A DNA stretch of 64,000 bases from ECT2AJA-044 sp965262845 (lineage in GTDB: Bacteria; Bacteroidota; Bacteroidia; Flavobacteriales; ECT2AJA-044): contig CBDHFX010000001.1 in assembly GCA_965262845.1 (NCBI GenBank), forward strand, positions 495,500 through 559,499, written 5' to 3'. The notes beneath the pieces were generated by a model, which did no database searches, was not told the DNA's origin, and worked only from the letters and a program-made list of their open reading frames with translations. This document shows positions 9,311 through 19,081 of this stretch, piece by piece (the first letter of the stretch is position 1; every line of letters starts with the position of its first letter). The translations under genes and the position numbers were made by a program.

Positions 9311-9721
9311 CTCCGGAAGGTGCTATACTTTGCCATTGTTCGGCTACGCCTCCGTCCCATTTTTTTTGACTGATAAAAAGGGACAGATTGCCTGAAAGCG
9401 GTATGTTGGTGTTGACAATACAAAATATTGACTTAAAATCCTCAAAACTTCCAGGACTTTTTCATTCAGCGGCAGCGGACAGCTTCCGGCCGTTCGCAGA
9501 TTGGTTAAGCGGACGTTTTTATCTGCCTACTTTCCTTTCGCCATAAATGCAAAACTACAGAGCTAGCTACAGAGCCAGCTCTGTAATTAATGATATTTAA
9601 AATATTGTATTTCAATAATTTATTAATATACGCATACATGGTTACATGAGATTGTACGACTAACATTCTTGTCTAATGTTATTCCCAAATACCTGGACGC
9701 AGCATTGGTTTTCCGCCAGGC
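9311..9721. other. Intergenic region between DUF4199 gene and secA 3' end
   Basis: No gene is visible here. The left part (9311-9465) shows nothing clear. The right half carries an orphan copy of the accessory-region repeat described separately (9470-9645). The last 75 bp up to the secA stop show no clear terminator. Confidence 0.6.
9470..9645. repeat. Orphan copy of the accessory-element terminal repeat
   Basis: This stretch aligns end to end with 57583-57760. Both have GGACAnCTTCCGGnCGTTCGCAG, then ACTTTCCT, then the palindromic core, then TAATTAATG and an AT-rich tail containing TATTTCAAT. The core is at 9555-9585: CTACAGAGCTAG, CTACAGAGCCAG, CTCTGTA. No recombinase or toxin gene is nearby, so it is a solo end, a relic, or a separately mobile miniature element. 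Confidence 0.85.
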
Positions 9722-12700
9722 TCAGTGAAGGCTGATCATCGTCCACTCATCCCTGTCAATGAGCGGCTTGGCAACCTTGTACTTGATGGTTCTGGTCTCT
9801 CCTGACATCCGATGCCTGATGGTTACCCGGTCGTTACGGCCGATCTTGCGCTCTTCCCGAATGATCGGTTCCGTTCTTTGCTGGGGAGGCATGGGTGGAG
9901 GGGGCTGGCCCGGTCCCAACTGTTGCGGAGGAGCCTGCCGTGCTGTTTGCGGAGTGCGATTTCCGCCTGCGGCGCGATTTGTTTGTAGCTTACTTATATC
10001 CTGACGTTGCTGACGGGCGGCCTGTACCTGCTGTGGATCCCGGGTCGGTAATGCTCCCTTGAACAGGAAACTCACGATCTCCTGATTGGTATTGTTCAGC
10101 ATTTGCCTGAATAGCTCGAATGACTCGAACTTATAGATCAGGAGCGGATCCTTTTGTTCGTAGGTCGCCGCCTGAACCGATTGTTTCAAATCGTCCATCT
10201 CACGCAAGTGATCCTTCCACTGCATGTCAATTATCGCCAGGGTAATGTTTTTCTCAAAGGCGGGGATCAGGGCGCGCCCGCCCGACTCGTATGCTTCCTC
10301 CAGGTTCACCACCACCTGCAACATGCGCTGACCGTCACTGAACGGTACCACGATATTCTCGTATTGTCCCTTCTGATTCTCGTATACATCCCTGATCACC
10401 GGCCAGGCCATGTTGGCCACATAAACCATACGATCCTTGTACTGCCTGCGTGCTGTCTCGTAGACCCTGGTCACGAGCTGATGGCGATCCGTTCGTATAA
10501 AGGTCTGCTCATCAACCGGAGACTCTATATTGAAAAAGCGGATCATGTCGAGCTTAAATCCTTCGAAATCTTTATCCTGCTGGTACACCTCCACCAAATG
10601 GTCAAGTGTATCGTACATCATGTTTGCCAGGTCCACCGACAAACGTTCTCCGAACAGGGCGTGCCTGCGACGTTTATACACCACCTCACGCTGTGAATTC
10701 ATCACGTCATCGTACTCGAGAAGCCGTTTCCGTATCCCGAAGTTGTTTTCCTCCACTTTCTTCTGGGCGCGCTCAATTGACTTGCTGATCATGGAGTGCT
10801 GGATCACCTCTCCTTCCTGCAAGCCCATGCGGTCCATCAGCCTGGCGATCCGCTCAGAGCCAAACAAACGCATGAGGTTATCTTCCAGGGAAACGTAGAA
10901 CTGGGAGCTTCCCGGATCTCCCTGACGACCGGAACGACCCCGCAACTGACGGTCAACGCGGCGCGAATCATGCCGTTCGGTACCAATGATTGCGAGGCCG
11001 CCTGCTTCCTTCACCTCTTTGGTCAACTTGATATCCGTACCACGACCTGCCATGTTGGTGGCAATGGTAACGGTTCCGGGCTGACCCGCTTCCGCGACAA
11101 TATCGGCCTCCTTTTTGTGCAACTTCGCGTTCAATACGTTGTGAGGCACCTTGCGTATCTTGAGCATCCGACTTAATAGCTCCGAGATCTCAACCGAGGT
11201 GGTACCAACCAGAGCGGGTCGGCCTGCTTTACGCAACTGCACGATCTCGTCCGTTACCGCATTAAATTTCTCCCGGGTGGTCTTATACACCAGATCTTGC
11301 CGGTCGTTCCGCGCGATCGGACGATTGGTGGGGATCACCACCACATCCAATTCGTAGATATCCCAAAACTCACCGGCTTCTGTTTCCGCCGTACCGGTCA
11401 TACCGCTCAGCTTTCCATACATCCGGAAATAGTTCTGCAGGGTGATCGTTGCGAAGGTCTGCGTCGCCGCTTCGATCTTTACGTTTTCCTTCGATTCAAT
11501 CGCCTGGTGGAGTCCGTCCGAATATCGGCGCCCTTCCATGATACGGCCCGTCTGCTCGTCTACAATCTTCACCTTGCCATCCATGATCACGTACTCCACG
11601 TCCTTCTCAAACAGGGTGTATGCTTTCAGAAGCTGGTTCAAGGTGTGGATGCGGTCACTCTTTATGGAGTAATCGCGCAACATTTCATCTTTCCTTGCTG
11701 CTTTCTCCTGATCGGTACCTTCCATACGCTCGATCTCCACCATCTTCATTCCGATGTCCGGCAATACGAAGAAATCGCGATCTTCCTGATCCGAGATCAG
11801 ATCAATTCCCTTATCGGTTAGTTCAATGCTGTTCTGCTTTTCATCGATCACAAAAAACAGGTCGGCATCAACTTTGTGCATTTCCTTTTCCTGATCCTGC
11901 AGGTAAAAATTCTCGGTCTTTTGCAACTGGGCACGAATTCCCTCTTCACTCAGGAACTTAATGAGCGGTTTGCTCTTTGGGAGTCCGCGATATACCTGCA
12001 GCAACTTAAATCCGCCCTCTTTGGCATTCTCCTCGGCAAGCAATTTCCTGGCTTCGCTCAGGGCTTGTGTCATCAGCTTCCGCTGGGCATTCACCAACTG
12101 TTCCACCTTGGGCTTCATATCGGCGAACTTCTGCTGGTCACTGCCCCTGGATACCGGACCCGAAATGATCAGAGGTGTCCGCGCATCGTCAATCAACACA
12201 GAATCAACCTCATCCACAATAGCATAGTGATGCTTGCGCTGTACCAGGTCTTCCGGACTGCGTGCCATATTGTCGCGCAGATAGTCAAAACCGAATTCAT
12301 TGTTTGTTCCGTAGGTAATATCGGCCTGATACGCTTTGCGGCGTTCGGGTGAGTTCGGCTGGTGCTTATCGATACAATCCACCGACAATCCATGGAACTC
12401 AAAAAGGGGTCCCATCCATTCACTGTCCCGCCTGGCGAGATAGTCATTCACCGTCACCAGGTGAACTCCTCTGCCCGTGAGGGCATTGAGAAAGATCGGT
12501 AAGGTAGCCACGAGGGTCTTACCTTCCCCGGTGGCCATCTCTGCGATCTTTCCCTGGTGCAGCACGGCACCCCCAATCAGCTGCACGTCGTAGTGCACCA
12601 TATCCCAGGTGATCCGATTTCCGGCTGCCATCCAGTTATTTGCCCAGCGCACCTTATCTCCAATGATCTCCACGTTCTCGCGGCGGTGCGATAATTCAAT

Positions 12701-13114
12701 ATCGAAATCACTGGCCATCACTTCCACGAACTCGTTGTTTTTAAAGCGCCTGGCCGTTTCCCGGACCACGGCGAAGGCCTCTGGCAGGATCTCATTCAGA
12801 ACCTTTTCAACCTGTTCCAGGGCTTCTTCTTCCAGTGTGTCGATCTGCTTGTATCGTTCTTCTTTTTCATTGACCTCTATCTCGTCGCTCTCAAGGCCTT
12901 TGCGGATCTCTGTGATCTGTTCCTTCTGTGCCGCTTCAGCTGCCTGGATCCGCTCCCGAAATTCCCCTGTTTTTGCACGCAACTCATCATTTGACAGCTG
13001 GTCAAGTCCAACCGATGCCTCATTCACCTGGTCAACATACGGTTGCAGTTCCTTCAGATCACGGTCGGCCTTGTTGCCAAAAACCGATCTCAATGCTTTA
13101 TTCAGAAAACTCAT
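9722..13114 (-). CDS. secA: Preprotein translocase ATPase SecA
   Basis: SecA is the motor of the general secretory pathway. The frame is open to 13207, but the ATG at 13114 (MSFLNKALRSVFGNK) matches the family start and has AAAGGAA just upstream, giving 1130 residues. Walker A (MATGEGKT) is at 193-200 and a DEVDSVLIDDARTPLIISG block follows. A charged insertion of roughly 70-90 residues near positions 50-110 delays Walker A compared with E. coli and is typical of Bacteroidota. The C-terminus is Gln/Pro-rich and then ends in a KIGRNDRVTIRHRMSGET-type tail rather than the zinc-binding CxCxSGKK tail. Confidence 0.98.
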   Translation of the reverse strand: MSFLNKALRSVFGNKADRDLKELQPYVDQVNEASVGLDQLSNDELRAKTGEFRERIQAAEAAQKEQITEIRKGLESDEIEVNEKEERYKQIDTLEEEALEQVEKVLNEILPEAFAVVRETARRFKNNEFVEVMASDFDIELSHRRENVEIIGDKVRWANNWMAAGNRITWDMVHYDVQLIGGAVLHQGKIAEMATGEGKTLVATLPIFLNALTGRGVHLVTVNDYLARRDSEWMGPLFEFHGLSVDCIDKHQPNSPERRKAYQADITYGTNNEFGFDYLRDNMARSPEDLVQRKHHYAIVDEVDSVLIDDARTPLIISGPVSRGSDQQKFADMKPKVEQLVNAQRKLMTQALSEARKLLAEENAKEGGFKLLQVYRGLPKSKPLIKFLSEEGIRAQLQKTENFYLQDQEKEMHKVDADLFFVIDEKQNSIELTDKGIDLISDQEDRDFFVLPDIGMKMVEIERMEGTDQEKAARKDEMLRDYSIKSDRIHTLNQLLKAYTLFEKDVEYVIMDGKVKIVDEQTGRIMEGRRYSDGLHQAIESKENVKIEAATQTFATITLQNYFRMYGKLSGMTGTAETEAGEFWDIYELDVVVIPTNRPIARNDRQDLVYKTTREKFNAVTDEIVQLRKAGRPALVGTTSVEISELLSRMLKIRKVPHNVLNAKLHKKEADIVAEAGQPGTVTIATNMAGRGTDIKLTKEVKEAGGLAIIGTERHDSRRVDRQLRGRSGRQGDPGSSQFYVSLEDNLMRLFGSERIARLMDRMGLQEGEVIQHSMISKSIERAQKKVEENNFGIRKRLLEYDDVMNSQREVVYKRRRHALFGERLSVDLANMMYDTLDHLVEVYQQDKDFEGFKLDMIRFFNIESPVDEQTFIRTDRHQLVTRVYETARRQYKDRMVYVANMAWPVIRDVYENQKGQYENIVVPFSDGQRMLQVVVNLEEAYESGGRALIPAFEKNITLAIIDMQWKDHLREMDDLKQSVQAATYEQKDPLLIYKFESFELFRQMLNNTNQEIVSFLFKGALPTRDPQQVQAARQQRQDISKLQTNRAAGGNRTPQTARQAPPQQLGPGQPPPPMPPQQRTEPIIREERKIGRNDRVTIRHRMSGETRTIKYKVAKPLIDRDEWTMISLH

Positions 13115-13255
13115 TTCGTTCCTTTGCTGCTTGTCAGGGGATACAAAAATAGCTATTTGCGCCTCACGGCGCGATGAGCCCGCCCCCCTGTCCAAACCAG
13201 CAGGCATGCCCGATCGGCGTAGGGAGTAAAAAAGCTGCTCGTGGCGGAAAAAGGT

Positions 13256-13480
13256 TTAGTACTCGTCCTCGTTCCAGAGGAAGTCCTCATTTGATGGGTA
13301 GTCGGACCAGATCTCTTCAATGGATTCGTAGATCTCGTCTTCGGCATCTTCAATAGCCTGCAGGTTCTCTACTACTTCAAGTGGAGCCCCGATGCGAATT
13401 GCATAGTCAATAAGCTCATCCTTACTCGCCGGCCAGGGCGCGTCGCTCAGATGCGAAGCCAGTTCCAACGTCCAGTACAT
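13256..13480 (-). CDS. DUF2795 small acidic protein
   Basis: A 74-residue acidic protein of the DUF2795 type. The MYWTLELASHL start, the PWPASKDELIDYAIRIGAP helix-turn block and the very acidic C-terminus (DAEDEIYESIEEIWSDYP) are conserved widely in Bacteroidota. The function is unknown; no catalytic motif or membrane segment is visible. It lies just upstream of secA on the same strand. Confidence 0.85.
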   Translation of the reverse strand: MYWTLELASHLSDAPWPASKDELIDYAIRIGAPLEVVENLQAIEDAEDEIYESIEEIWSDYPSNEDFLWNEDEY

Positions 13481-13560
13481 GGGTACCCCCTCAAATTTTT
13501 TGCAAATGTAAATTTTTATTCCACACTTGCAAATTGTTTTTTGTTGGCTTTGTTAAGGGG

Positions 13561-14109
13561 CTACTTTACTGGTTTCCAATGGGTTTCCTCAATTCCCAAT
13601 TTCTGGCCCAGGTAGCGGGCCAGTACAAAGAGGTAGTCGGAAAGACGATTCAGATAGGTCAGCACACGGGTTTCCACGAAGCTCTGCGATCGCAAATCGG
13701 CTGCGATACGTTCGGCCCTGCGGCACACGGTACGGGCAACATGACATTGGCTAACGGCCAAATGCCCCCCCGGTAATATAAAGGCTCTCAATTCCGGAAG
13801 TTCGGCATCCATGTTATCCATCCATTGCTCAAGTAAGGTCATGTCCTTGTCGGTCAGGCAGGGCAGTTTCATCCCGGACCGCTCCGGATCTGCCGCCAGC
13901 AGAGAACCGATGGTAAACAACCGGTCCTGGATTTCAGTCACTTGCCTGGTCACTTTTTCCAATCCAGCCGAATCACGCACCACCCCCAGATGTGCATTCA
14001 ACTCGTCAATGGTACCGTACGATACAATCCTCAGGCTGTGTTTGGGCACCCGTGTACCACCAATGAGTGAGGTTGCTCCACCGTCGCCTTTTTTCGTATA
14101 AATTTTCAT
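13561..14109 (-). CDS. Cob(I)alamin adenosyltransferase, PduO type
   Basis: A 182-residue ATP:cob(I)alamin adenosyltransferase that makes adenosylcobalamin, the coenzyme B12 form needed by mutases. The N-terminal ATP-binding signature YTKKGDGGATSLIGG and the helix-bundle motifs SYGTIDELNAHLG, RAFILPGGHLAVSQCHVART and CRRAERI identify the PduO/MMAB family. No cobalamin-dependent enzyme gene is adjacent. It starts shortly after the ABC ATPase gene and may be co-transcribed with it. Confidence 0.95.
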   Translation of the reverse strand: MKIYTKKGDGGATSLIGGTRVPKHSLRIVSYGTIDELNAHLGVVRDSAGLEKVTRQVTEIQDRLFTIGSLLAADPERSGMKLPCLTDKDMTLLEQWMDNMDAELPELRAFILPGGHLAVSQCHVARTVCRRAERIAADLRSQSFVETRVLTYLNRLSDYLFVLARYLGQKLGIEETHWKPVK

Positions 14110-14136
14110 GTCATGATTTTTAGGATGAACATCAGA

Positions 14137-14823
14137 TCAGCGGATCTGTTCATCGGAAGCCACTTGTCCATCGATCAAACGAATGATCCGATGCGCATGC
14201 TGCGCGACGTCTTCCTCGTGAGTCACTACGACCAGCGTGTTCCCATTCGCCTGGATCTCATCCATAAGCCCCATGATCTCCACCGAAGTCCTGGAATCAA
14301 GGTTACCAGTGGGCTCATCAGCTAAAATAAGCGATGGCCTGTTTACAAGGGCCCGCGCTATAGCCACACGCTGGCGCTGACCTCCCGAAAGCTGATTTGG
14401 ACGGTGGGTCATCCGATCGCTCAATCCCACCATGTCCAGGACCTCTTTGGCTCGCAATTTTCGATCTTCCGTAGCCACGCCGGCATACACGAGCGGCAAA
14501 GCTACATTATCGAGGGCAGTGGAGCGAGGCAGCAGATTGAAGGTTTGGAATACAAATCCGATTTCCTTGTTTCGGATCTTCGCCAGATCGTTATCTGCCA
14601 GGCTGCTCACATCCGCCCCGTTCAGGATATATTGCCCGTCTGTCGGTGTATCCAGGCACCCGATCAGGTTCATAAGGGTTGACTTTCCGGAGCCGGAAGG
14701 CCCCATCAGCGCTACATATTCCCCTTTGCTGATGGTTAGCGAAATGCCCCGCAGGGCTTTGACCTCCTCGGTTCCAACCCGGAAGTTGCGGATAACGTTA
14801 AAGAGTTGAATGACTCGTTCCAT
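14137..14823 (-). CDS. ABC transporter ATP-binding protein, LolD/MacB type
   Basis: A 228-residue ABC ATPase with Walker A GPSGSGKST (about 40-48), Q-loop region FVFQTFNLLPR, signature LSGGQRQRVAIARAL and Walker B LILADEPTGNLDS. The FNLLPR and DEPTGNLD wording is that of the LolD/MacB/FtsE-like group, which drives mechanotransmission or lipoprotein release. No permease gene is adjacent, so the partner and substrate cannot be read from context. It follows the DUF5686 gene by about 15 bp. Confidence 0.93.
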   Translation of the reverse strand: MERVIQLFNVIRNFRVGTEEVKALRGISLTISKGEYVALMGPSGSGKSTLMNLIGCLDTPTDGQYILNGADVSSLADNDLAKIRNKEIGFVFQTFNLLPRSTALDNVALPLVYAGVATEDRKLRAKEVLDMVGLSDRMTHRPNQLSGGQRQRVAIARALVNRPSLILADEPTGNLDSRTSVEIMGLMDEIQANGNTLVVVTHEEDVAQHAHRIIRLIDGQVASDEQIR

Positions 14824-14838
14824 TTAGTACTTGTTCAT

Positions 14839-17361
14839 TTAGAAGCGCACGGCCAAATCAACCCGAATTCCGAATTGATCCGGCGAAGATAGCTGGGTTT
14901 CTTCAAGGTACGATAAACGCCAGATGATATCGACCCGCAGGAATTTAAAAATATTTTCCACGCCCATGCCCACTTCGTAGTATCCTTCTGCTGGAGCCTG
15001 GATTGTAGTTCCGTTTTTTTCGGTATTGAAGGTGATGTTCTCATTGGTCAGCGAGCCGATCATCCCGCGAGCCGTTACGACTTCGCGCCATTTGAGCTTG
15101 CGGAACAGGGGGATCTTGTTGAATAAGAGCCCAACGAAGTGATGCTCCACGTTAAAGCTGACATATTGGTCGCTCATGAATTCAAAGAAGTTCATAAGAT
15201 TATAGGAGTATCGGGCGTAGGCGTAGGTATTGTTACCCGGAGCGATCTCGAGTAAGGGATAGGGCAAGGTACCAAATGTTTTACCTGCTTCGAAGGTCAT
15301 GATCATCTTCCCGAAGGGAGGCAGCAAAAAAGGCCTGGTGAATCCGGCGTACAGCTTGTGGAATTCGTAGTCGCTCCCGAGGAGTTCCGGGATCCCATAG
15401 GCATAGTTCAGAATGAAGGTTGGATGAGGAGCGTAAACTTCGTTCCGCTCCACTCCTACACCAAGCCATTTTTTTCCGGGGCGATAAAGCAGGTTCAATT
15501 CGATCTCCGACGTGGATATGGGGCCTGTAGGCAAATTAATTTCCGAGAAGTTGAGCGATCCCACGCCATACACATCTCGTCGGCGGAATTCCAGCTTCAA
15601 TTCGAGGTCCTGAACATACTCACTCCGAAAGTATCCACGTGTTTCACGCACCAGGCTCAAGCGATCAAAAGGTTCGCGCATCAGCACCGAACTCAGGAAA
15701 GATCCGGTTCGGGTGGCTGCTGTAGTGTATCGTGCACCGAGTTGTTCCATGTCGTAGGTATGGAACGCCCCTATCTCCAGGCGCGGTTTATCTTTAAAAA
15801 GCCACTTGGTTCCCATACCGTATTTGAATACACCATCCCGTGTTCCATAGGCACAATGCACATAGAACCGGAGCGGATCATTGAGGTCCCGGTAGGTTCG
15901 TCCACCGAATCGCAGGCGAATGCCTTCCACCGGATTAAAGGCCAGGGACGAAAGCAGGGGGCCGAGGTCGTAACCTTCCATTTCCCAGTAGCCGGACAGC
16001 ACAAAGGCAATGACGTTCAGGTAGGTGTTGAAGGCGGGAGTATTCTGCAAGGTGTCAATCATACTGTAGATCCCCCGTTCCTGTTCGGTCAGTTCCTTTT
16101 TACGTGTTTGCTCCCAAAATTCCGGATCGTTGGAATTTGCGATCATTTCCTCCCGACTAAATTTTTCGGTTCGATAAAACTCCTCGTCCCGCGGCTGATT
16201 GATGATATAATTGTGGAACCCGGTGGTTTTGATCCCATACAATCCATAAGCATCCTTATTGTCCTGTAGCGCGAAATCAACTATGATGTAGTCTTCCCTG
16301 AGCAGCCAAATGGAATCGTGGTAGAGTCCATACTCCCTGCGGACGGACAGATCATTCACGAAATTCACGTTTGCGTCCCCGCTCATCTTCATATCGATCC
16401 TGGTAACGGCCCAGGTGGCCTCATCAACCCACATTTCTCCTTTGAAAGTCAGCTCCTGCTTCCGTTTCGGAATGAACTGAATGTTGAACTGGGTACGGCC
16501 GTTCACCTCCATGCTGTCAGTGAGGTAATACTTGTAACTCAGCAACCCCAGTGTGGAAATTGGGCTCACAAAACCTTTCTCAAAAATGGGCAGGAAATTG
16601 TCATATAAATGGTACTCCTGATACAGCGCCCCCATCAATTCCTGTACACCCGCATTCTGATCGAAACCGGCATTCCGGGTTCCCCGCATGACTTCCTTCC
16701 TGAGCCCGGAATTTTTTCGGTAATAATAATCGTACGCTGTTTCAACAATAAAAACCGGCAGGAACACCTTACCGTTCACATCGGAGGTGTCTGCATAATC
16801 GAAAACGAAATCGATCGGCCTAAATACTTTTCGATTCCTGAACTTATCATTGATGTTGTTCAGGTCGAACTCGATTTTTTCGTACTTCTGATACTCGTAG
16901 GCTGTCAGCCGCTCCGGCGAATTCCGGGCACTGTTCTCCCAAATGCTGCGGAGAATGGCATGAGCCGGATTCTCCTTTTCCTCCTCGCCAGGATCTGCCA
17001 TCACCACCACCTCATTCAAGCTGATGCTTGACGATTTCAATCGAATTACAACTTCCTGGTCCTTCCCCGGCAGGATCGCCAGTGCCGTTGTCTGGTATCC
17101 AAGGCAGATCGTTTCGACCGAATCAACCTTGTGTACGGTCTGGATCTCAAAAGTCCCGTCAAAATCAGTAATGGTTCCGATACCTGTATTCGGAAAGACC
17201 ACATTCGCGAAGGGAACCGGCTCATTGGTATCGTAATTGAGCACCGTACCGCGTACGCGTGTGATCTGCCCCTGTGCCAGCGACCAAAGCAACATAACCA
17301 CCACCGTTGCTCCTAGCTTTTGTTTCCAGGCTTGTTTATGTACGTTTCCTTCTCTTGTCAT
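14839..17361 (-). CDS. DUF5686 outer-membrane protein with carboxypeptidase-regulatory-like domain
   Basis: An 840-residue surface protein. A signal peptide (about 1-32, ending AQGQ) is followed by a CarboxypepD_reg-like beta-sandwich (about 34-110: VRGTVLNYDTNEPVPFANV, GTITDFDGTFEI). The rest is a long DUF5686 region that ends in a predicted beta-barrel with a terminal aromatic strand (RVDLAVRF). This is the usual Bacteroidota architecture; the fold resembles the sandwich domains of SusC-type receptors, but no TonB box or plug is visible. The function is unknown. It lies upstream of the ABC ATPase on the same strand. Confidence 0.85.
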   Translation of the reverse strand: MTREGNVHKQAWKQKLGATVVVMLLWSLAQGQITRVRGTVLNYDTNEPVPFANVVFPNTGIGTITDFDGTFEIQTVHKVDSVETICLGYQTTALAILPGKDQEVVIRLKSSSISLNEVVVMADPGEEEKENPAHAILRSIWENSARNSPERLTAYEYQKYEKIEFDLNNINDKFRNRKVFRPIDFVFDYADTSDVNGKVFLPVFIVETAYDYYYRKNSGLRKEVMRGTRNAGFDQNAGVQELMGALYQEYHLYDNFLPIFEKGFVSPISTLGLLSYKYYLTDSMEVNGRTQFNIQFIPKRKQELTFKGEMWVDEATWAVTRIDMKMSGDANVNFVNDLSVRREYGLYHDSIWLLREDYIIVDFALQDNKDAYGLYGIKTTGFHNYIINQPRDEEFYRTEKFSREEMIANSNDPEFWEQTRKKELTEQERGIYSMIDTLQNTPAFNTYLNVIAFVLSGYWEMEGYDLGPLLSSLAFNPVEGIRLRFGGRTYRDLNDPLRFYVHCAYGTRDGVFKYGMGTKWLFKDKPRLEIGAFHTYDMEQLGARYTTAATRTGSFLSSVLMREPFDRLSLVRETRGYFRSEYVQDLELKLEFRRRDVYGVGSLNFSEINLPTGPISTSEIELNLLYRPGKKWLGVGVERNEVYAPHPTFILNYAYGIPELLGSDYEFHKLYAGFTRPFLLPPFGKMIMTFEAGKTFGTLPYPLLEIAPGNNTYAYARYSYNLMNFFEFMSDQYVSFNVEHHFVGLLFNKIPLFRKLKWREVVTARGMIGSLTNENITFNTEKNGTTIQAPAEGYYEVGMGVENIFKFLRVDIIWRLSYLEETQLSSPDQFGIRVDLAVRF

Positions 17362-17391
17362 GCATCGGACAAAAAGACAAAGTACGCAATT

Positions 17392-18915
17392 TCATCCGCG
17401 AAGACGGCGATCCAAAGTGCGGTATTGAACTGCCTCCAAAAGGTGCGCAGGCTGAATGCTTTCGGACTGCTCCAGATCGGCAATCGTCCGGGCAACCTTA
17501 AGGATCCGGTCATGAGCACGAGCCGACAGGTTAAGCCGATCCATGGCCTTTTGAAGAAGGGGCTTCACGGCCTGATTTGTTTTGCAGAAATCCTTGAGCT
17601 CTGGCCGATCCATCTGTGCGTTACAGTGGATCCTGGCCGATGCGAACCGGGCACTTTGGATCTTTCGCGCCTTCATTACGCGGTCGCGTATGCTGCAGGA
17701 TGGTTCGATCGGTATGTCGTGATCCAATTCCTTAAAGGACACGGGATGTACTTCCACGTGCATATCGATCCGATCAAGTAACGGGCCTGACAGGCGACTG
17801 AGGTATTTTTGTTGTTGAAGGGGGTTTATGGGCGAACCCTTGCGATCGTTGGGGAAATACCCGGACGGACTCGGATTCATACTGGCGATCAATTGAAAAT
17901 TGGCCGGAAAGTCTACCGTATAGCGCGCTCGGGCAATGGTCACAACCCGATCTTCCAGCGGTTGACGTAGCGCTTCAAGTACGTGCCGGGAAAATTCCGG
18001 TAGCTCATCCAAAAAAAGCACCCCGTTGTGTGCCAGGGAAATTTCACCGGGTGAAGGAATACTGCCTCCTCCGACCAAACTCGCCGAAGAGCAACTGTGA
18101 TGCGGATGCCGAAAAGGGCGCCTGGTGATGAGCCCGGCCGTAGCTTTCTTCCCTGCCACAGAATGGATCTTGGTCGTTTCCAAAGCCTCCTTTAGGGACA
18201 TTGATGGCAGAATTCCCAGAAACCGTTTGGCCAACATTGTTTTACCTGATCCCGGAGGCCCTATCATCAGTAAATTATGCCCGCCTGCAGCTGCTACTTC
18301 CAACGCTCTTTTTACTGCGGCCTGACCAGCCACTTCGCTGAAATCGTAGCGTGCCGTGTTCGAATGCTGCTCTCCGATATATGGGATATGTGGTAAGGGC
18401 TTTAGACCCGCTTCAGATCCGACCCCCCTGACCACTTCGTTCAGACTTGCTGCCGGAATCACTTCGAGGTTTTTTACCACCGCGGCTTCTGGTCCATTCT
18501 CCTTAGGCAGCACGATCCCGCGCAACCCTCTGGCCTTGGCCATCAAGGCCATGGGAAGGACCCCCTTTACGGGTCTGAGCTGACCATCCAGAGAGAGCTC
18601 CCCAACCATTAAATAGTCAGCGATCCGGGAAATATTTATCCGTTTCGCAGCGGCCAGCACAGCAAGGGCTATGGGCAGATCGTAGAGGCTCCCCTCCTTG
18701 CGCAAATCGGCTGGAGCAAGGTTTACGGTAAACTGGAATCCAGGCCATTTTTGCGTGGTACACACGGCGGCACGGATCCTGTAAAAACTCTCACGAACGG
18801 CGCTGTCGGCCAGCCCGACCAGGTACCATTTCCAGCCATTGGAGGTACTGACCTCCACGGTAATGGGTACAGCTTCGACCCCCAACAAGGCCGCAGAATG
18901 CAACTTCACGATCAT
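17392..18915 (-). CDS. YifB/ComM-family Mg-chelatase-like AAA ATPase
   Basis: A 507-residue AAA+ protein of the ComM/YifB family; ComM is a branch-migration helicase that aids natural transformation. The ATG at 18915 (MIVKLHSAALLGVEAVPITV) matches the family start better than the upstream 18945. An N-terminal ChlI/LonC-like domain (about 20-140) leads to Walker A GPPGSGKTMLAKR, Walker B GVLFLDELPEFSRHVLEALR and the C-terminal Mg-chelatase region with LSARAHDRILKVARTIADL. Confidence 0.95.
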   Translation of the reverse strand: MIVKLHSAALLGVEAVPITVEVSTSNGWKWYLVGLADSAVRESFYRIRAAVCTTQKWPGFQFTVNLAPADLRKEGSLYDLPIALAVLAAAKRINISRIADYLMVGELSLDGQLRPVKGVLPMALMAKARGLRGIVLPKENGPEAAVVKNLEVIPAASLNEVVRGVGSEAGLKPLPHIPYIGEQHSNTARYDFSEVAGQAAVKRALEVAAAGGHNLLMIGPPGSGKTMLAKRFLGILPSMSLKEALETTKIHSVAGKKATAGLITRRPFRHPHHSCSSASLVGGGSIPSPGEISLAHNGVLFLDELPEFSRHVLEALRQPLEDRVVTIARARYTVDFPANFQLIASMNPSPSGYFPNDRKGSPINPLQQQKYLSRLSGPLLDRIDMHVEVHPVSFKELDHDIPIEPSCSIRDRVMKARKIQSARFASARIHCNAQMDRPELKDFCKTNQAVKPLLQKAMDRLNLSARAHDRILKVARTIADLEQSESIQPAHLLEAVQYRTLDRRLRG

Positions 18916-19081
18916 GCAGCCAAAGATCCGGGGACTCAGGGCCACATCCGGCCGTGAGGCCGTGGCAAATTATTCGCAAGGGTTATTCTTTAGAACGTTG
19001 GCCATGGGTGTATTTCCGGAATTTCCGCAGCAGGTATCATCCTGGCGTTGACAAGCTGGTCAACAACCCAGATCATGAGGT

